Shown here one piece after another: positions 53,835 through 63,496 of a stretch of 64,000 bases of DNA. Made by a program: the position numbers and the translations under genes. The first letter of the stretch is position 1, and the number at the start of each line of letters is the position of its first letter. This stretch comes from Polluticaenibacter yanchengensis. Its GTDB lineage: Bacteria; Bacteroidota; Bacteroidia; Chitinophagales; Chitinophagaceae. The notes beneath the pieces were generated by a model. The model was not told the origin of the DNA, did not search any database, and was given only the letters and a program-made list of their open reading frames with translations. The stretch spans positions 1-64,000 of the forward strand of contig JAQGEF010000019.1 of NCBI GenBank assembly GCA_027854065.1, written 5' to 3'.

Positions 53835-56800
53835 ACGCCAACATCTCCAACTGAATATTGATGCCTTGCGAATTGCTTTTAAACTGGAAAAGGAGAAACG
53901 GCAAGCCACCGTAGGCGAAAGACTGCTAATGATGCGATACAGCGGATTTGGCGGTCTTAAATTCGTTCTTAACCCCGTAGAGAATGCAATAGACATCAAC
54001 CATTGGAGAAAGACGGAACACGACCTTTTCCCACTCACGCAGGAGCTGCACCAGCTACTCAAAGAAAATTCCGCAGACGATAAGCAGTACAAAAATTATG
54101 TGGACAGTATGCGAAGCTCTGTCCTTACGGCATTTTATACACCACCGCAGGTCATAGATGCCATTTCAGCAGCTTTGCGTGAAAGCGGACTGCATATTGA
54201 CAAGTTCCTCGAACCGTCCGCAGGTATTGGCTCATTCATACAGTCGTTTTCAGAGAACCATAAGGCCAGTGTCACGGCATATGAAAAAGATTTGCTCACT
54301 GGTAAAATCTTAAAACAGCTTTATCCTGAAAGTACTATCCGTGTAAGTGGTTTCGAGGAAATTCCGGAAAGGGAACAAAACAGCTATGATGTAGTTACCA
54401 GTAACATTCCATTTGGCGATACTTCAGTATTTGACCTATCCTATTCCCGTAGCAAGATCCCTGCAAAGGAGCAAGCTGCCCGAAGCATACACAACTACTT
54501 CTTTCTGAAAGGTACTGATATGCTGCGAGAGGGCGGTTTGCTGGCTTACATCACTTCACAGGGCATTTTGAACAGCCCGAAGAACGAACCCATACGCAGG
54601 GCTTTGATGCAGGGTAATGATTTGGTTTCAGTTGTTCGCCTGCCCAATAACCTGTTTACGGAGTACGCAGGTACAGAAGTTGGCAGTGATTTGATTATCC
54701 TGCAAAAAAATACCGCAAAACAAGGTCTGAGTGAGAGGGAAAACCTGTTTTGCCAAAGCAGGCAAACAGAGCACAACACACCAGGTAATGCACTCTTGCA
54801 GGACAGTACAAGGATTGTGCATACCGAACGTAAATTAGATACCGACCCTTATGGACAGTCTGCCCTAATCTATACACATAAAGGCCGCGTTGAGGGGATT
54901 TCCAAAGACCTCAAACAAATGCTTTCAGAAGATTTTGGCAAGCACCTGAATTTGGGTTTATACAAAGGCGAACGAGACGATGTGCCAGTTATCCAAATTC
55001 CAGTTGAACCAAAGGTTACACCTTCTGTTATTGAGCCTGTAATCATTCAGCAAAAACCGCAACCTGTACCCACGCCCATAATCCATCAGGAAAGCCCGCA
55101 GGAATTAAAGCAACTAAGCATTTTTGACCTGTTTGAGAATATGAATGAGCCCGCAGTAGCGGTACTTGCTCCGCCCCAAAAGACACAAGCTAAAAAAGGC
55201 ACTACCAAAAGAAGGGCCGCAATAGGTCGCCAGCCTGACCTTTTCAGTAATGCGATGCAGCAGCCCTATACACCACCTGTTACGGGTAAGGCAACCAATG
55301 GCAATACTTCATCCAACGGTAAAAAACAGGAAGCTACCAGCGACCTGTTTTCAGGTATCAACGGGAATGTCCAGGTTGACAAGCCAGCCATTCCCGATAC
55401 CATTCCCGAGTTTGCTCAGTATAGCGGCGAACTTCAATCTTTCCATCGTAACGATTGCCTTGTGGTGGATAAGGGTTGGGTCGGGCATCTGCAAGATGTA
55501 GATACGGCAGATGGTAAAGCTGTTTTCCATCCCTTGCGATTACCGCCCTTACAGAAAGCAAGAGCCGAGGCGTATATTGAAGTAAGGGATATTTACCATC
55601 AGCTTTACACCAAAGAGGCACAGCACCAGACCGAATATAAAGAAGAAAGGGAAACCCTTAACCGCCAATATGATGCCTTTGTAAAAAGGTACGGGAACCT
55701 CAATAGTGCCGATAATATCAAGCTCATTAAAACAGACAGCGCAGGTAAGGAAATCCCTTATTTGGAGCGTGTGATTGGCGGCATGGTACGCAAAGCCGAT
55801 ATCTTCAACCATCCTGTTAGTTTTTCTACCGTAGCCATAGCAACCGATAATCCCGAAGAAGCATTAGCGGCTTCTTTGAACAAATACGGCAGCGTGGATT
55901 TGGGCTATATGTCCGAGATCAGCGGTATGACCGATGATGCTTTGAAAGCAGCTTTACACGGTCGTATTTTCTACAATCCTCTACAACGGGAATATGAAAT
56001 ATCCGAACGCTGGATTGCAGGGAACGTAGTAGAAAAGGCACAGGTGGTACGCACCTATATTGAAAACAACCCCGATGATATAGAATCCAAAACAAGCCTT
56101 AGTGTTTTGGAAGAAGTCCGACCAAGACGTATCGAATTTGAGGAACTGGATTTTAACCTCGGCGAACGCTGGATACCCACTGGCATTTATGCCCGCTTTG
56201 CTTCGCACCTCTTCGATGCAGATGTACTTATTCATTATTCCGAAAGCTCCGACGACTTTTCCGTAAAATGTCATCAGGGCAATATGCACATTTGGGAAAA
56301 GTATGCCGTCAAAGCCGATAGCCGGACGTTTGACGGTATTGCCCTGCTTAAACACGCACTCGTTAACACTACGCCCGATATTACTAAAAAAGTAATGGTT
56401 GGCGACCAGGAAGTGAAAGTGCGGGATATGGAAGCCATACAAATGGCGAACACCAAGATTGACGAAATCCGTACCGCTTTTACAGAGTGGCTACAAGCCC
56501 AAAACGACGAATTTAAAACTAGGCTTACCGACCAGTATAACGACACTTTTAACTGCTTTGTCCGCCCTAATTATGACGGAACCCATCAGAACTTTCCGGG
56601 ATTAGACCGTAAGGCATTAGGTATCGAAGATCTGTATTCCAGCCAAAAGGACACCGTTTGGATGATAAAACTGAACAACGGTGCTATCTGCGACCACGAA
56701 GTTGGTGCAGGAAAAACGCTGGTAATGTGTACAGCAGCACAGGAAATGAAGCGTTTGGGGCTGGCACACAAGCCAATGATTATCGGGCTGAAGAGCAATG

Positions 56801-58269
56801 TTCACGAAATTGCCGAAGCCTATCGCACTGCCTATCCACACGCTAAAATCCTGTTTCCGGGCAAGGAAGATTTTACACCGCAAAGACGCCTTCGCATTTT
56901 CGGCGATATTAAAAACAATGACTGGGATTGCGTAATCCTCACGCATGATCAATTCGGGATGATACCGCAATCGCCCGAAATACAAAAAGAAATCCTCGAA
57001 ATAGAACTGGACAGCGTGGAACGTAACCTCGATGCCCTGAAATTGCAAGGCAAGGAAGTAACCAGGGGAATGCTCGCCGGTGTTATCAAGCGTAAGGAAA
57101 ACCTTGAGGTAAAGCTCAAAACCCTTGAACACGATATTGAGAACCGCAAAGATGATGTGGTGGACTTTAAGATGATGGGCATTGACCATCTGTTTGTGGA
57201 CGAAAGCCACCAATTTAAAAACCTGATGTTTAATACGCGCCATACAAGGGTTGCCGGGTTGGGCAATGTGGATGGCAGCTTAAAGGCAATGAACCTGCTT
57301 TTTGCAATTCGTACTATTCAGGAGCGCATCAATGCGGATATGGGTGCAACATTTCTTTCGGGTACAACCATCAGCAACTCCTTAACGGAGCTATACCTGC
57401 TGTTCAAATATCTGCGACCACGGGCAATGGAAAAACAGGGCATTCATTCCTTTGATGGCTGGGCAGCCATCTACGCAAGGAAAACCACCGATTACGAGTT
57501 TTCGGTGGCTAACAATATCGTGGCGAAAGAACGTTTCCGTTACTTTATCAAAGTACCGGAACTCGCACAATTTTACTCCGAAATTACAGATTACAGAACG
57601 GCAAAAGATATAGGCATTGACCGCCCGAATAAAAACGAAATTCTGTATAATATTCCACCAACGCCATTTCAGGAGCTTTTCATTAAAAAGCTGATGGAAT
57701 TTGCCAAAACAGGAAATGCGGAACTGCTTGGCAGACCGCCATTAAGTGCCAGCGAAGAAAAAGCAAAGATGCTTATTGCTACGGACTATGCCCGTAAGAT
57801 GTCGATCGATATGCGTATGGTAAGCAGTATCTATGCAGACCATCCCGACAACAAAGCTTCGCATTGTGCGGCAAACATTGCCAGGTATTACAACCAGTAC
57901 AATGCACAAAAAGGAACGCAGTTCGTTTTCTCTGATCTGGGGACCTACAAGCCGGGAGAATGGAACGTGTATTCCGAAATCAAACGCAAGCTCCTGGAAG
58001 ACCACGGCATACCCGCAAACGAAATCCGTTTTATACAGGAAGCAAAGAATGATAAGCAACGCAAGGAGCTTATCAAAGGAATGAACGAGGGTAAAATCCG
58101 TGTGCTGTTCGGTTCTACAAGTATGTTGGGTACGGGTGTAAATGCACAGAAAAGAGCCGTTGCCGTTCATCATCTGGATACGCCGTGGCGACCAAGCGAC
58201 CTTGCCCAACGTGATGGAAGGGCGGTAAGAAAAGGTAACGAGATTGCCAAGTTCTTTGCAGATAAATAA
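53812..58269 (+). CDS. Giant N-6 DNA methylase / SNF2-type helicase of ICE (N-terminal 1485 aa; frameshifted)
   Basis: Methylase-like domain at ~95-330 with SAM motif [11 protein letters not shown] (132-142) and catalytic-type NIPF in VTSNIPFGD, a variant of NPPY. A low-complexity Pro/Gln linker lies at ~400-530. The helicase domain has Walker A HEVGAGKT (~963-970), VDESH (~1128) and the C-terminal [10 protein letters not shown] (~1466). The frame stops at 58269 (ADK*), but the family sequence continues in the +1 frame from AATAAAGTGGATG ([17 protein letters not shown]). One extra A in the AAA at 58264-58266 would explain the break. It is either a dead or split gene, or a sequencing error, with programmed slippage less likely. 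Confidence 0.88.
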   Translation: MRKMGFSKRQHLQLNIDALRIAFKLEKEKRQATVGERLLMMRYSGFGGLKFVLNPVENAIDINHWRKTEHDLFPLTQELHQLLKENSADDKQYKNYVDSMRSSVLTAFYTPPQVIDAISAALRESGLHIDKFLEPSAGIGSFIQSFSENHKASVTAYEKDLLTGKILKQLYPESTIRVSGFEEIPEREQNSYDVVTSNIPFGDTSVFDLSYSRSKIPAKEQAARSIHNYFFLKGTDMLREGGLLAYITSQGILNSPKNEPIRRALMQGNDLVSVVRLPNNLFTEYAGTEVGSDLIILQKNTAKQGLSERENLFCQSRQTEHNTPGNALLQDSTRIVHTERKLDTDPYGQSALIYTHKGRVEGISKDLKQMLSEDFGKHLNLGLYKGERDDVPVIQIPVEPKVTPSVIEPVIIQQKPQPVPTPIIHQESPQELKQLSIFDLFENMNEPAVAVLAPPQKTQAKKGTTKRRAAIGRQPDLFSNAMQQPYTPPVTGKATNGNTSSNGKKQEATSDLFSGINGNVQVDKPAIPDTIPEFAQYSGELQSFHRNDCLVVDKGWVGHLQDVDTADGKAVFHPLRLPPLQKARAEAYIEVRDIYHQLYTKEAQHQTEYKEERETLNRQYDAFVKRYGNLNSADNIKLIKTDSAGKEIPYLERVIGGMVRKADIFNHPVSFSTVAIATDNPEEALAASLNKYGSVDLGYMSEISGMTDDALKAALHGRIFYNPLQREYEISERWIAGNVVEKAQVVRTYIENNPDDIESKTSLSVLEEVRPRRIEFEELDFNLGERWIPTGIYARFASHLFDADVLIHYSESSDDFSVKCHQGNMHIWEKYAVKADSRTFDGIALLKHALVNTTPDITKKVMVGDQEVKVRDMEAIQMANTKIDEIRTAFTEWLQAQNDEFKTRLTDQYNDTFNCFVRPNYDGTHQNFPGLDRKALGIEDLYSSQKDTVWMIKLNNGAICDHEVGAGKTLVMCTAAQEMKRLGLAHKPMIIGLKSNVHEIAEAYRTAYPHAKILFPGKEDFTPQRRLRIFGDIKNNDWDCVILTHDQFGMIPQSPEIQKEILEIELDSVERNLDALKLQGKEVTRGMLAGVIKRKENLEVKLKTLEHDIENRKDDVVDFKMMGIDHLFVDESHQFKNLMFNTRHTRVAGLGNVDGSLKAMNLLFAIRTIQERINADMGATFLSGTTISNSLTELYLLFKYLRPRAMEKQGIHSFDGWAAIYARKTTDYEFSVANNIVAKERFRYFIKVPELAQFYSEITDYRTAKDIGIDRPNKNEILYNIPPTPFQELFIKKLMEFAKTGNAELLGRPPLSASEEKAKMLIATDYARKMSIDMRMVSSIYADHPDNKASHCAANIARYYNQYNAQKGTQFVFSDLGTYKPGEWNVYSEIKRKLLEDHGIPANEIRFIQEAKNDKQRKELIKGMNEGKIRVLFGSTSMLGTGVNAQKRAVAVHHLDTPWRPSDLAQRDGRAVRKGNEIAKFFADK

Positions 58270-59239
58270 AGTGGATGTAATCATCTATGCGGTTGAAAAA
58301 TCATTGGATAGTTATAAGTTCAATCTGTTGTACAATAAGCAGCTTTTTATTGACCAATTAAAAACCAACAACCTCGGTAAGCGTACCATTGACGAGGGCA
58401 GTATGGATGAAAAATCGGGAATGAACTTTTCAGAATACGTTGCTATCCTGTCAGGAAACACAGACCTGTTGAACAAAGCCAAATTAGAAAAACAGATTGG
58501 TGGACTGGAAAGTGAAAAACAGGCGTTCAACCGTTCCAAGTTCAGTGCCAAATACAAACTGCAGGAGGTTACTGAATTGCTAAATAGTACGCAATCACGG
58601 TTGAACCGGATGAGCCTTGATTGGGACAATTTACAGCAGCGCATACAAATGCATTCAGACGGTACTATTGCGAATCCTGTACAGTTAGACGGTTTACCGC
58701 TTAATGCGGATATTAAACAAATCGGAACAAAGCTCAACCAGCTTTCCAGCAAAGCCCGCACCGGAGGGCAGTACGAAGAAATAGGAAGCCTGTACGGTTT
58801 TACGCTGTTGGTCAAAACCGAAATGTCTGAAAAAGAGGGCGTTGATATACGGGTAAACCGCTTTTTGATACAGGGCGAGGGCAATATCAAATATACCTAC
58901 AACAACGGTCTAATTGCTAAAGATGAAAAGCTGGCTGCTACAAACTTCCTTAATGCGCTGGAGAAATTGCCCGGCTATATTGCGCAGGAGCAAAAGAAAA
59001 TTTCAGAAATACAAAAAGACCTGCCGGTTCTTCAGGAAGTAATAAATGGTACCTGGTCTAAGGAAACTAGATTGAGCGAACTTAAAACCGAACTAGCTGC
59101 CATTGAACGAAAGATACAATTATCTCTCACAATTGAAACGAATGAAGAACCTGGACAGCAGGTGGTAAAAAACAAAGATGTTCCAGATTTGGAGACTATT
59201 GTACCTAAAAAAGTCATTTATTTACCGAAAGGGATATAA
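58244..59239 (+). CDS. C-terminal part of the frameshifted methylase/helicase
   Basis: About 325 codons continuing the previous gene in another frame. The conserved sequence starts at [20 protein letters not shown] (from 58265). The ATG at 58244 lies inside the old frame and gives MPSSLQI, which has no family character. Downstream come [20 protein letters not shown], a coiled-coil segment (~85-130) and [20 protein letters not shown], as in full-length ICE helicases of ~1800 aa. If translated alone it would lack any catalytic motif. Confidence 0.75.
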   Translation: MPSSLQINKVDVIIYAVEKSLDSYKFNLLYNKQLFIDQLKTNNLGKRTIDEGSMDEKSGMNFSEYVAILSGNTDLLNKAKLEKQIGGLESEKQAFNRSKFSAKYKLQEVTELLNSTQSRLNRMSLDWDNLQQRIQMHSDGTIANPVQLDGLPLNADIKQIGTKLNQLSSKARTGGQYEEIGSLYGFTLLVKTEMSEKEGVDIRVNRFLIQGEGNIKYTYNNGLIAKDEKLAATNFLNALEKLPGYIAQEQKKISEIQKDLPVLQEVINGTWSKETRLSELKTELAAIERKIQLSLTIETNEEPGQQVVKNKDVPDLETIVPKKVIYLPKGI

Positions 59240-59295
59240 AGCGCCGAAACAGAAAGTCCCCATATTTTAAACTGTAATTTTTCAAACAGCATTTT

Positions 59296-59655
59296 TTAAG
59301 ATTTTGGCCCTCCTAAAAACAGCGCTTTGTCACGTAAAAAAGCTGTAATCCAAATTAAAACTAATGGGATGCCTGGATTAAGCATTGAACCATCATGTGA
59401 TAGTTCAGTAGCCATTGCACCAGCAAAATAACAACTGATCAGGATAAAGCCGATGCGCATTGTTTTGGGAAAAACAAACAGAATCGCAAAGGCCATTTCC
59501 ATTAAACCAAGAACAGTTGCTGAATCAGGCAAGTTAAATTTAACCAGACCATCAACCGACCAAGGCAGGTGAATGGCTTTCATAAACCCACTTGTGATTA
59601 CCATTATAGCAACCAATACCGTAAGGGAAATTGTGATATACTTTTTTGCTTTCAT
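59296..59655 (-). CDS. DoxX-like small membrane protein
   Basis: 119 aa with four membrane helices: TISLTVLVAIMVITSGFMKA, SATVLGLMEMAFAILFVF, MRIGFILISCYFAGAMATEL and PLVLIWITAFL. The SGFMK/GLMEM pattern is that of DoxX-like proteins, often tied to redox or oxidative-stress genes. It abuts the SnoaL-like gene with no gap and shares its promoter. It is cargo in the element. Confidence 0.85.
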   Translation of the reverse strand: MKAKKYITISLTVLVAIMVITSGFMKAIHLPWSVDGLVKFNLPDSATVLGLMEMAFAILFVFPKTMRIGFILISCYFAGAMATELSHDGSMLNPGIPLVLIWITAFLRDKALFLGGPKS

Positions 59656-60102
59656 TTAAAATGGGTTATTTAGAGCTCTTGCTTCAATGATGAAAAAGTA
59701 ACCTATACGTTTTTTGATTAACCATTTGTCATTTTGGTGAACATACTCATCTTCATATTTCACACTGTAATCAGTGAGGATATCTTTTCCATCATTTTCT
59801 CTAACCATTTTTATTTGCGAAAATGATACTCCGGCAGCCGTATCCTTATCAATTTTTATCGAGTGCTGTCCGTTTAAGGTAAAATAGGTTTTTACTTGTG
59901 ACGCATGTCCGCTGAATTCTTCTTTCAACTTATCCGTTCCGGTTGTGTTGGCTACTTCTATACCATTCATATAAACGGTATAATTTGCATCTGGAGTAAA
60001 TAAATTCATCTGTTCGGAAATCCTTTTTTCGTCACCCAAAATTGCGTAGGCATCAATCAAGCTCCTTAGCTCTTCTTTTGTTCTTAAAATTTCTAAATTC
60101 AT
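59656..60102 (-). CDS. SnoaL-like / NTF2-fold protein
   Basis: 148 aa. The NTF2-like cone fold is suggested by LRSLIDAYAILGDEKRISEQ, FTPDANYTVYMNG, and the C-terminal YEDEYVHQNDKWLIKKRIGY. This superfamily includes isomerases, dehydratases and ring-dioxygenase small subunits, and nothing here fixes the activity. It is divergent from an HxlR regulator with a 107-bp gap holding palindromes, so it is probably the regulated gene. Confidence 0.82.
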   Translation of the reverse strand: MNLEILRTKEELRSLIDAYAILGDEKRISEQMNLFTPDANYTVYMNGIEVANTTGTDKLKEEFSGHASQVKTYFTLNGQHSIKIDKDTAAGVSFSQIKMVRENDGKDILTDYSVKYEDEYVHQNDKWLIKKRIGYFFIIEARALNNPF

Positions 60103-60141
60103 GCTCTTTTTTTTAAAATTTGATATTATTTGACAAAACTA

Positions 60142-60184
60142 AAGTATACTTGCTTACAATTTATTAGTAGTTACCTAAAGGTTA
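60142..60184. promoter_or_regulatory. Palindromes in the HxlR divergent promoter region
   Basis: AAGTATACTT (60142-60151) is a perfect 10-bp palindrome, and TTACCTAAAGGTTA (60171-60184) is a near palindrome ~30 bp away. Both lie between the divergent hxlR and SnoaL-like genes and are candidate HxlR operators. Confidence 0.4.
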
Positions 60185-60209
60185 GCGAGTAATTTTATAG
60201 AAGCACAAT

Positions 60210-60599
60210 ATGAAAAAAAAAGAAGTAATAAACACAAAGGGAGAATTTTCGGAGGATTGTCACAAGTTGTTAGCCTCGGTTAGTGATGCTCTTTATGCAA
60301 TAGGTGGTAAATGGAAATTGATGATAATAATTGCTATGGCCAGGGGTAATAACAGATTTACCGAGCTTCAGCGAATGGTAAACGGAATTTCCGCAAGGGT
60401 TTTATCAAGCGAGTTAAAAGAATTGGAGTTGAATGGATTTATTATTAAAAAGGTATCTGTTGGTTACCCTGTGACAATCGAATATCAATTGTTACCTTAT
60501 AGCGAAACACTTCAAGGGGTTGTAAGTGCATTATCACAATGGGGCACGCAACATCGTGATAAAATTAAAAATGACTATAAAAAGGATAATTCATTATGA
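60210..60599 (+). CDS. HxlR-family transcriptional regulator
   Basis: 129 aa. The winged helix has the HxlR signature ALYAIGGKWKLMIIIAM (~27-43), then FTELQRMVNGISARVLSSEL and the wing VTIEYQLLPYSETL. A single Cys near residue 17 (EDCHK) may sense redox or electrophile stress, as in many HxlR proteins. It most likely controls the divergent SnoaL-like/DoxX-like pair. Confidence 0.92.
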   Translation: MKKKEVINTKGEFSEDCHKLLASVSDALYAIGGKWKLMIIIAMARGNNRFTELQRMVNGISARVLSSELKELELNGFIIKKVSVGYPVTIEYQLLPYSETLQGVVSALSQWGTQHRDKIKNDYKKDNSL

Positions 60600-60696
60600 T
60601 TTTTTACCAATAGTAGCTTAAAGTAGAAATCATGTTCATTAGATTTTTTGTTTTTATAGTTTATTCTTTCAAAAAGTATTCAAAGACCTGCATCAA

Positions 60697-62697
60697 TTAT
60701 CCCTTTTGCAACAAATGCTGTAAATCCGGATCATTTTTAATACGTTCCATTTCGTCTTGAACAATAATCAGAATATCAGTTTTTATTTGACGATAATTGC
60801 TTTCAATCTGATGTTTCATTTTATCCTCACCGTGTTCATCAATGAAAGAAAGGATTTGCGGTATCTTCTGATAGGCTTTGGTTTCTGCTGCTACCTTTTC
60901 GTCATCCACTACAATTTCTGCGTGGAAAATCTTTTGCTCTATTCTTTCATCAAAATTATCTGATACCGAGCCAACAAACATACCTTGGGTTAATGTTGAG
61001 ATTTTTGATGCCGGAATCAGGCTGTCCAACTGGGTCGAAATTGAAGTGGATTTATCATTTCGGTTAATAGTCATGCTTTGTCGTTTCTGAAGTACTTTAC
61101 CAAATCGTTCAGAAAGGTTTTTAGCCGTTTCCCCAACTACCTGGCCGCTGAATACATTTCCTACTGTATTTTGAATGACTTTGGCCTCTTTATCGCCATA
61201 ATCCCTTATTAATTGGGAAAAATCCTGGAAACCTAGACATACTGCCACTTTATTGGATCTGGCAGTCGCAATCAGGTTATCCAGTCCTCTAAAGTAGATG
61301 GTTGGAAGTTCATCTATGATAACTGAACTCTTTAGTTGTCCTTTTTTGTTAATAAGCTTTACAATCCTCGAATTATACAAACCCAATGCTGCAGAGTAAA
61401 TATTTTGTCTATCAGGGTTATTCCCCACACATAATATTTTAGGTTCCCCGGGATTATTGATGTCAAGAGAGAAATCATCGCCAGTCATTACCCAATACAA
61501 TTGAGGACTTATCATCCTTGATAAAGGGATTTTTGCTGATGCTATCTGCCCTTGTAGCTGATCCTGAGCGCCACCTTGCCAGGCATCCATAAATGGAGAA
61601 AGGTAGTTTTCCAAATCAGGGTATGAGGTTAAAATCGTGAATACGTCCGAATACTTTTTATTCAGTAATTCTATGGCGTGGGGAAAAGTGCAATATTTAC
61701 CATCTTCGTAAATTTTAAGATACCAAATTATGGCTGCCAATAAGATAATTGGGCTTTCCACAAAAAAATCACCTTGTTTTTGTATCCACGACCTGTTTAG
61801 GTTGAGCATTATTGTATATGCCGCTTCGTAAGCATCAGAAATATCTGTCATGAAGTCTGGATTCAAGGGATTACAACGATGGCTTTTACGAGGGTCGTCG
61901 AAATTTATCAAGTAAAATTTGGGCTGAACTTTGTACTTATCTTTATGCTTTAATAAATGATTGTAGGCAATTGTGGAAAGGTCATCAAATTTAAAATCGT
62001 AGATATACATGCTAAAGCCTTTCTCAATTTGTTGTTTGATGAAACTGTTTACAATGGCATATGATTTACCTGAACCAGGTGTTCCCAACACAATAGTTGC
62101 CCTGAATGGATTTACAATGTTTATCCATCCGTGGTTCCATTTGCCTTTGTAGTAAAATTTAGTGGGCAGGTTTACGGAATATTCATTTTCCATTAGCTTA
62201 GTTTCCTGTTGGAAGCTCTCGTTTTCGTTGTTGAAAACATCGTCCATCAGGTTAGTGCGCAGCAATCGGCTCATCCATACGCCCGCCATTAGTAAGGCAA
62301 TATAACCAAAAGAGATAGTCAAAATATAAAAAAAAGTACCTGGTGCCAGGGATAGCTTCAGCAATGGTGTGTTCAGAAAGAATAGCACAAAGCCCACTCC
62401 CAAAGCCATGTATATTTTAGACCAGGTTATCTTCTCATTCTTTACACCTATCGTACCTAAGCAACTTAAAGCCAACAAAACCAAAGCGAATGCTTTGGTA
62501 TATAGGGGATGTGAAAACAAACCTGCCGCCCGGTTGAAATTACCTAGTATTTTGTTGATTACTTCTAACGTCAAGCCACGATCCAAAAAGAAACCGTAGC
62601 AGAACCAATAAAGGTGCATCAATACCAATAGAATACTGACGGCCCGCATAAAAGCCATTATCTTAGCGAGCCCCCTTAAATCGTCTTCACCCTGCAT
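60697..62697 (-). CDS. mobC: MobC/TraG-type conjugative coupling protein
   Basis: 666 aa. The N-terminal membrane part includes the YWFCY signature (HLYWFCYGF, ~29-36) and four helices to ~143. The ATPase domain has Walker A GTPGSGKS (205-212), a Walker B SVIIDELPTIYF (~452), and IATARSNKVAVCLGFQDFSQ, as in TraG/VirD4 proteins. It links the relaxase-DNA complex to the mating channel. It runs opposite to the excision genes, as usual for the mobilisation module. Any relaxase (mobA/B) must lie outside the window. Confidence 0.92.
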   Translation of the reverse strand: MQGEDDLRGLAKIMAFMRAVSILLVLMHLYWFCYGFFLDRGLTLEVINKILGNFNRAAGLFSHPLYTKAFALVLLALSCLGTIGVKNEKITWSKIYMALGVGFVLFFLNTPLLKLSLAPGTFFYILTISFGYIALLMAGVWMSRLLRTNLMDDVFNNENESFQQETKLMENEYSVNLPTKFYYKGKWNHGWINIVNPFRATIVLGTPGSGKSYAIVNSFIKQQIEKGFSMYIYDFKFDDLSTIAYNHLLKHKDKYKVQPKFYLINFDDPRKSHRCNPLNPDFMTDISDAYEAAYTIMLNLNRSWIQKQGDFFVESPIILLAAIIWYLKIYEDGKYCTFPHAIELLNKKYSDVFTILTSYPDLENYLSPFMDAWQGGAQDQLQGQIASAKIPLSRMISPQLYWVMTGDDFSLDINNPGEPKILCVGNNPDRQNIYSAALGLYNSRIVKLINKKGQLKSSVIIDELPTIYFRGLDNLIATARSNKVAVCLGFQDFSQLIRDYGDKEAKVIQNTVGNVFSGQVVGETAKNLSERFGKVLQKRQSMTINRNDKSTSISTQLDSLIPASKISTLTQGMFVGSVSDNFDERIEQKIFHAEIVVDDEKVAAETKAYQKIPQILSFIDEHGEDKMKHQIESNYRQIKTDILIIVQDEMERIKNDPDLQHLLQKG

Positions 62698-62854
62698 TTT
62701 GATATATTAAATGGTTAGGTGTTAATTTAAAGGCTATGGGGCGTCTCTATAACAAAATGGCGGTCAGTGGCTTTATGTGGCAATATTTCGCTGAGTTGTA
62801 TGAAATGAAAAATGTAGCGATGCTACCTTTTATCAAATTTATAATAGCTGTAGG

Positions 62855-63496
62855 CTACTGGGGATTAGGATTTTCCTTTTTAAATTTTAAAATCTCATTA
62901 TGTATTTTTGAATTCGCTCCTTCATTTCCGTTTTCATCGTTGAGAAGTTGTCTTATTTTATTTAGAACCAGAGCTCTGTTTCTGGGCCCATGAATTCCAT
63001 ACTGATCCAATAATTTTTGTTCAGACTCTTTGATATAGATTTTTACGTTTGAAGCGTCAATTTGAAATTCTTTTGTAACTCCTCTAAATTCATTTCTAAG
63101 GAATTGAAATGCCTGGTCTATCATATTCAAAAATCCATTTTTCAAATTTTCTTCGGTAGAACTTGTCTTTTCGGGGCAATACTTTAGCAAAGGCTTATCA
63201 ATACCATCAATAAATTTTGGTAAATCTTCAAAATTATCGCACTCAAAATTATGTGCGAATTGATTTCTAATACTCATTATATGCGACAAATTGATATAGG
63301 TCAGTTTGTCAAGTTTACCACAATCCATCAGCAAATCAATCTTTGCTCGCAAACTAATCGACGAAGATTTATTATCTAGCGTTTTTGTATTGCCATGTAA
63401 ATCTAAACCCATCATATGTTTGATAAGTTTAGAAGTTAAAGACTCAATAATTAGTGTTTTTTCGATTGCAACTTGTCTATTTTCAAATTTTGGCAT
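62855..63496 (-). CDS. HEPN/MltR-like protein of unknown function
   Basis: 213 aa. Helical N-terminal half with SLRAKIDLLMDCGKLDKLTY and MSIRNQFAHNFE; Arg77-x4-His82 fits the HEPN RxxxxH motif, also found in MltR-like proteins. The C-terminal half is a charged helical region (FRGVTKEFQIDASNVKIYIK). HEPN proteins are often RNases in toxin-antitoxin or defence systems, but no partner gene is adjacent in the window. The gene is upstream of mobC on the same strand with a 157-bp gap, so it may simply be element accessory DNA. Confidence 0.65.
   Translation of the reverse strand: MPKFENRQVAIEKTLIIESLTSKLIKHMMGLDLHGNTKTLDNKSSSISLRAKIDLLMDCGKLDKLTYINLSHIMSIRNQFAHNFECDNFEDLPKFIDGIDKPLLKYCPEKTSSTEENLKNGFLNMIDQAFQFLRNEFRGVTKEFQIDASNVKIYIKESEQKLLDQYGIHGPRNRALVLNKIRQLLNDENGNEGANSKIHNEILKFKKENPNPQ

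Noticed and set aside
58255..58270. Programmed ribosomal frameshift in the helicase gene
   Set aside because: The site (GATAAATAAAG) is not a recognised slippery heptamer or RF2-type +1 site, so an indel or sequencing error is simpler.
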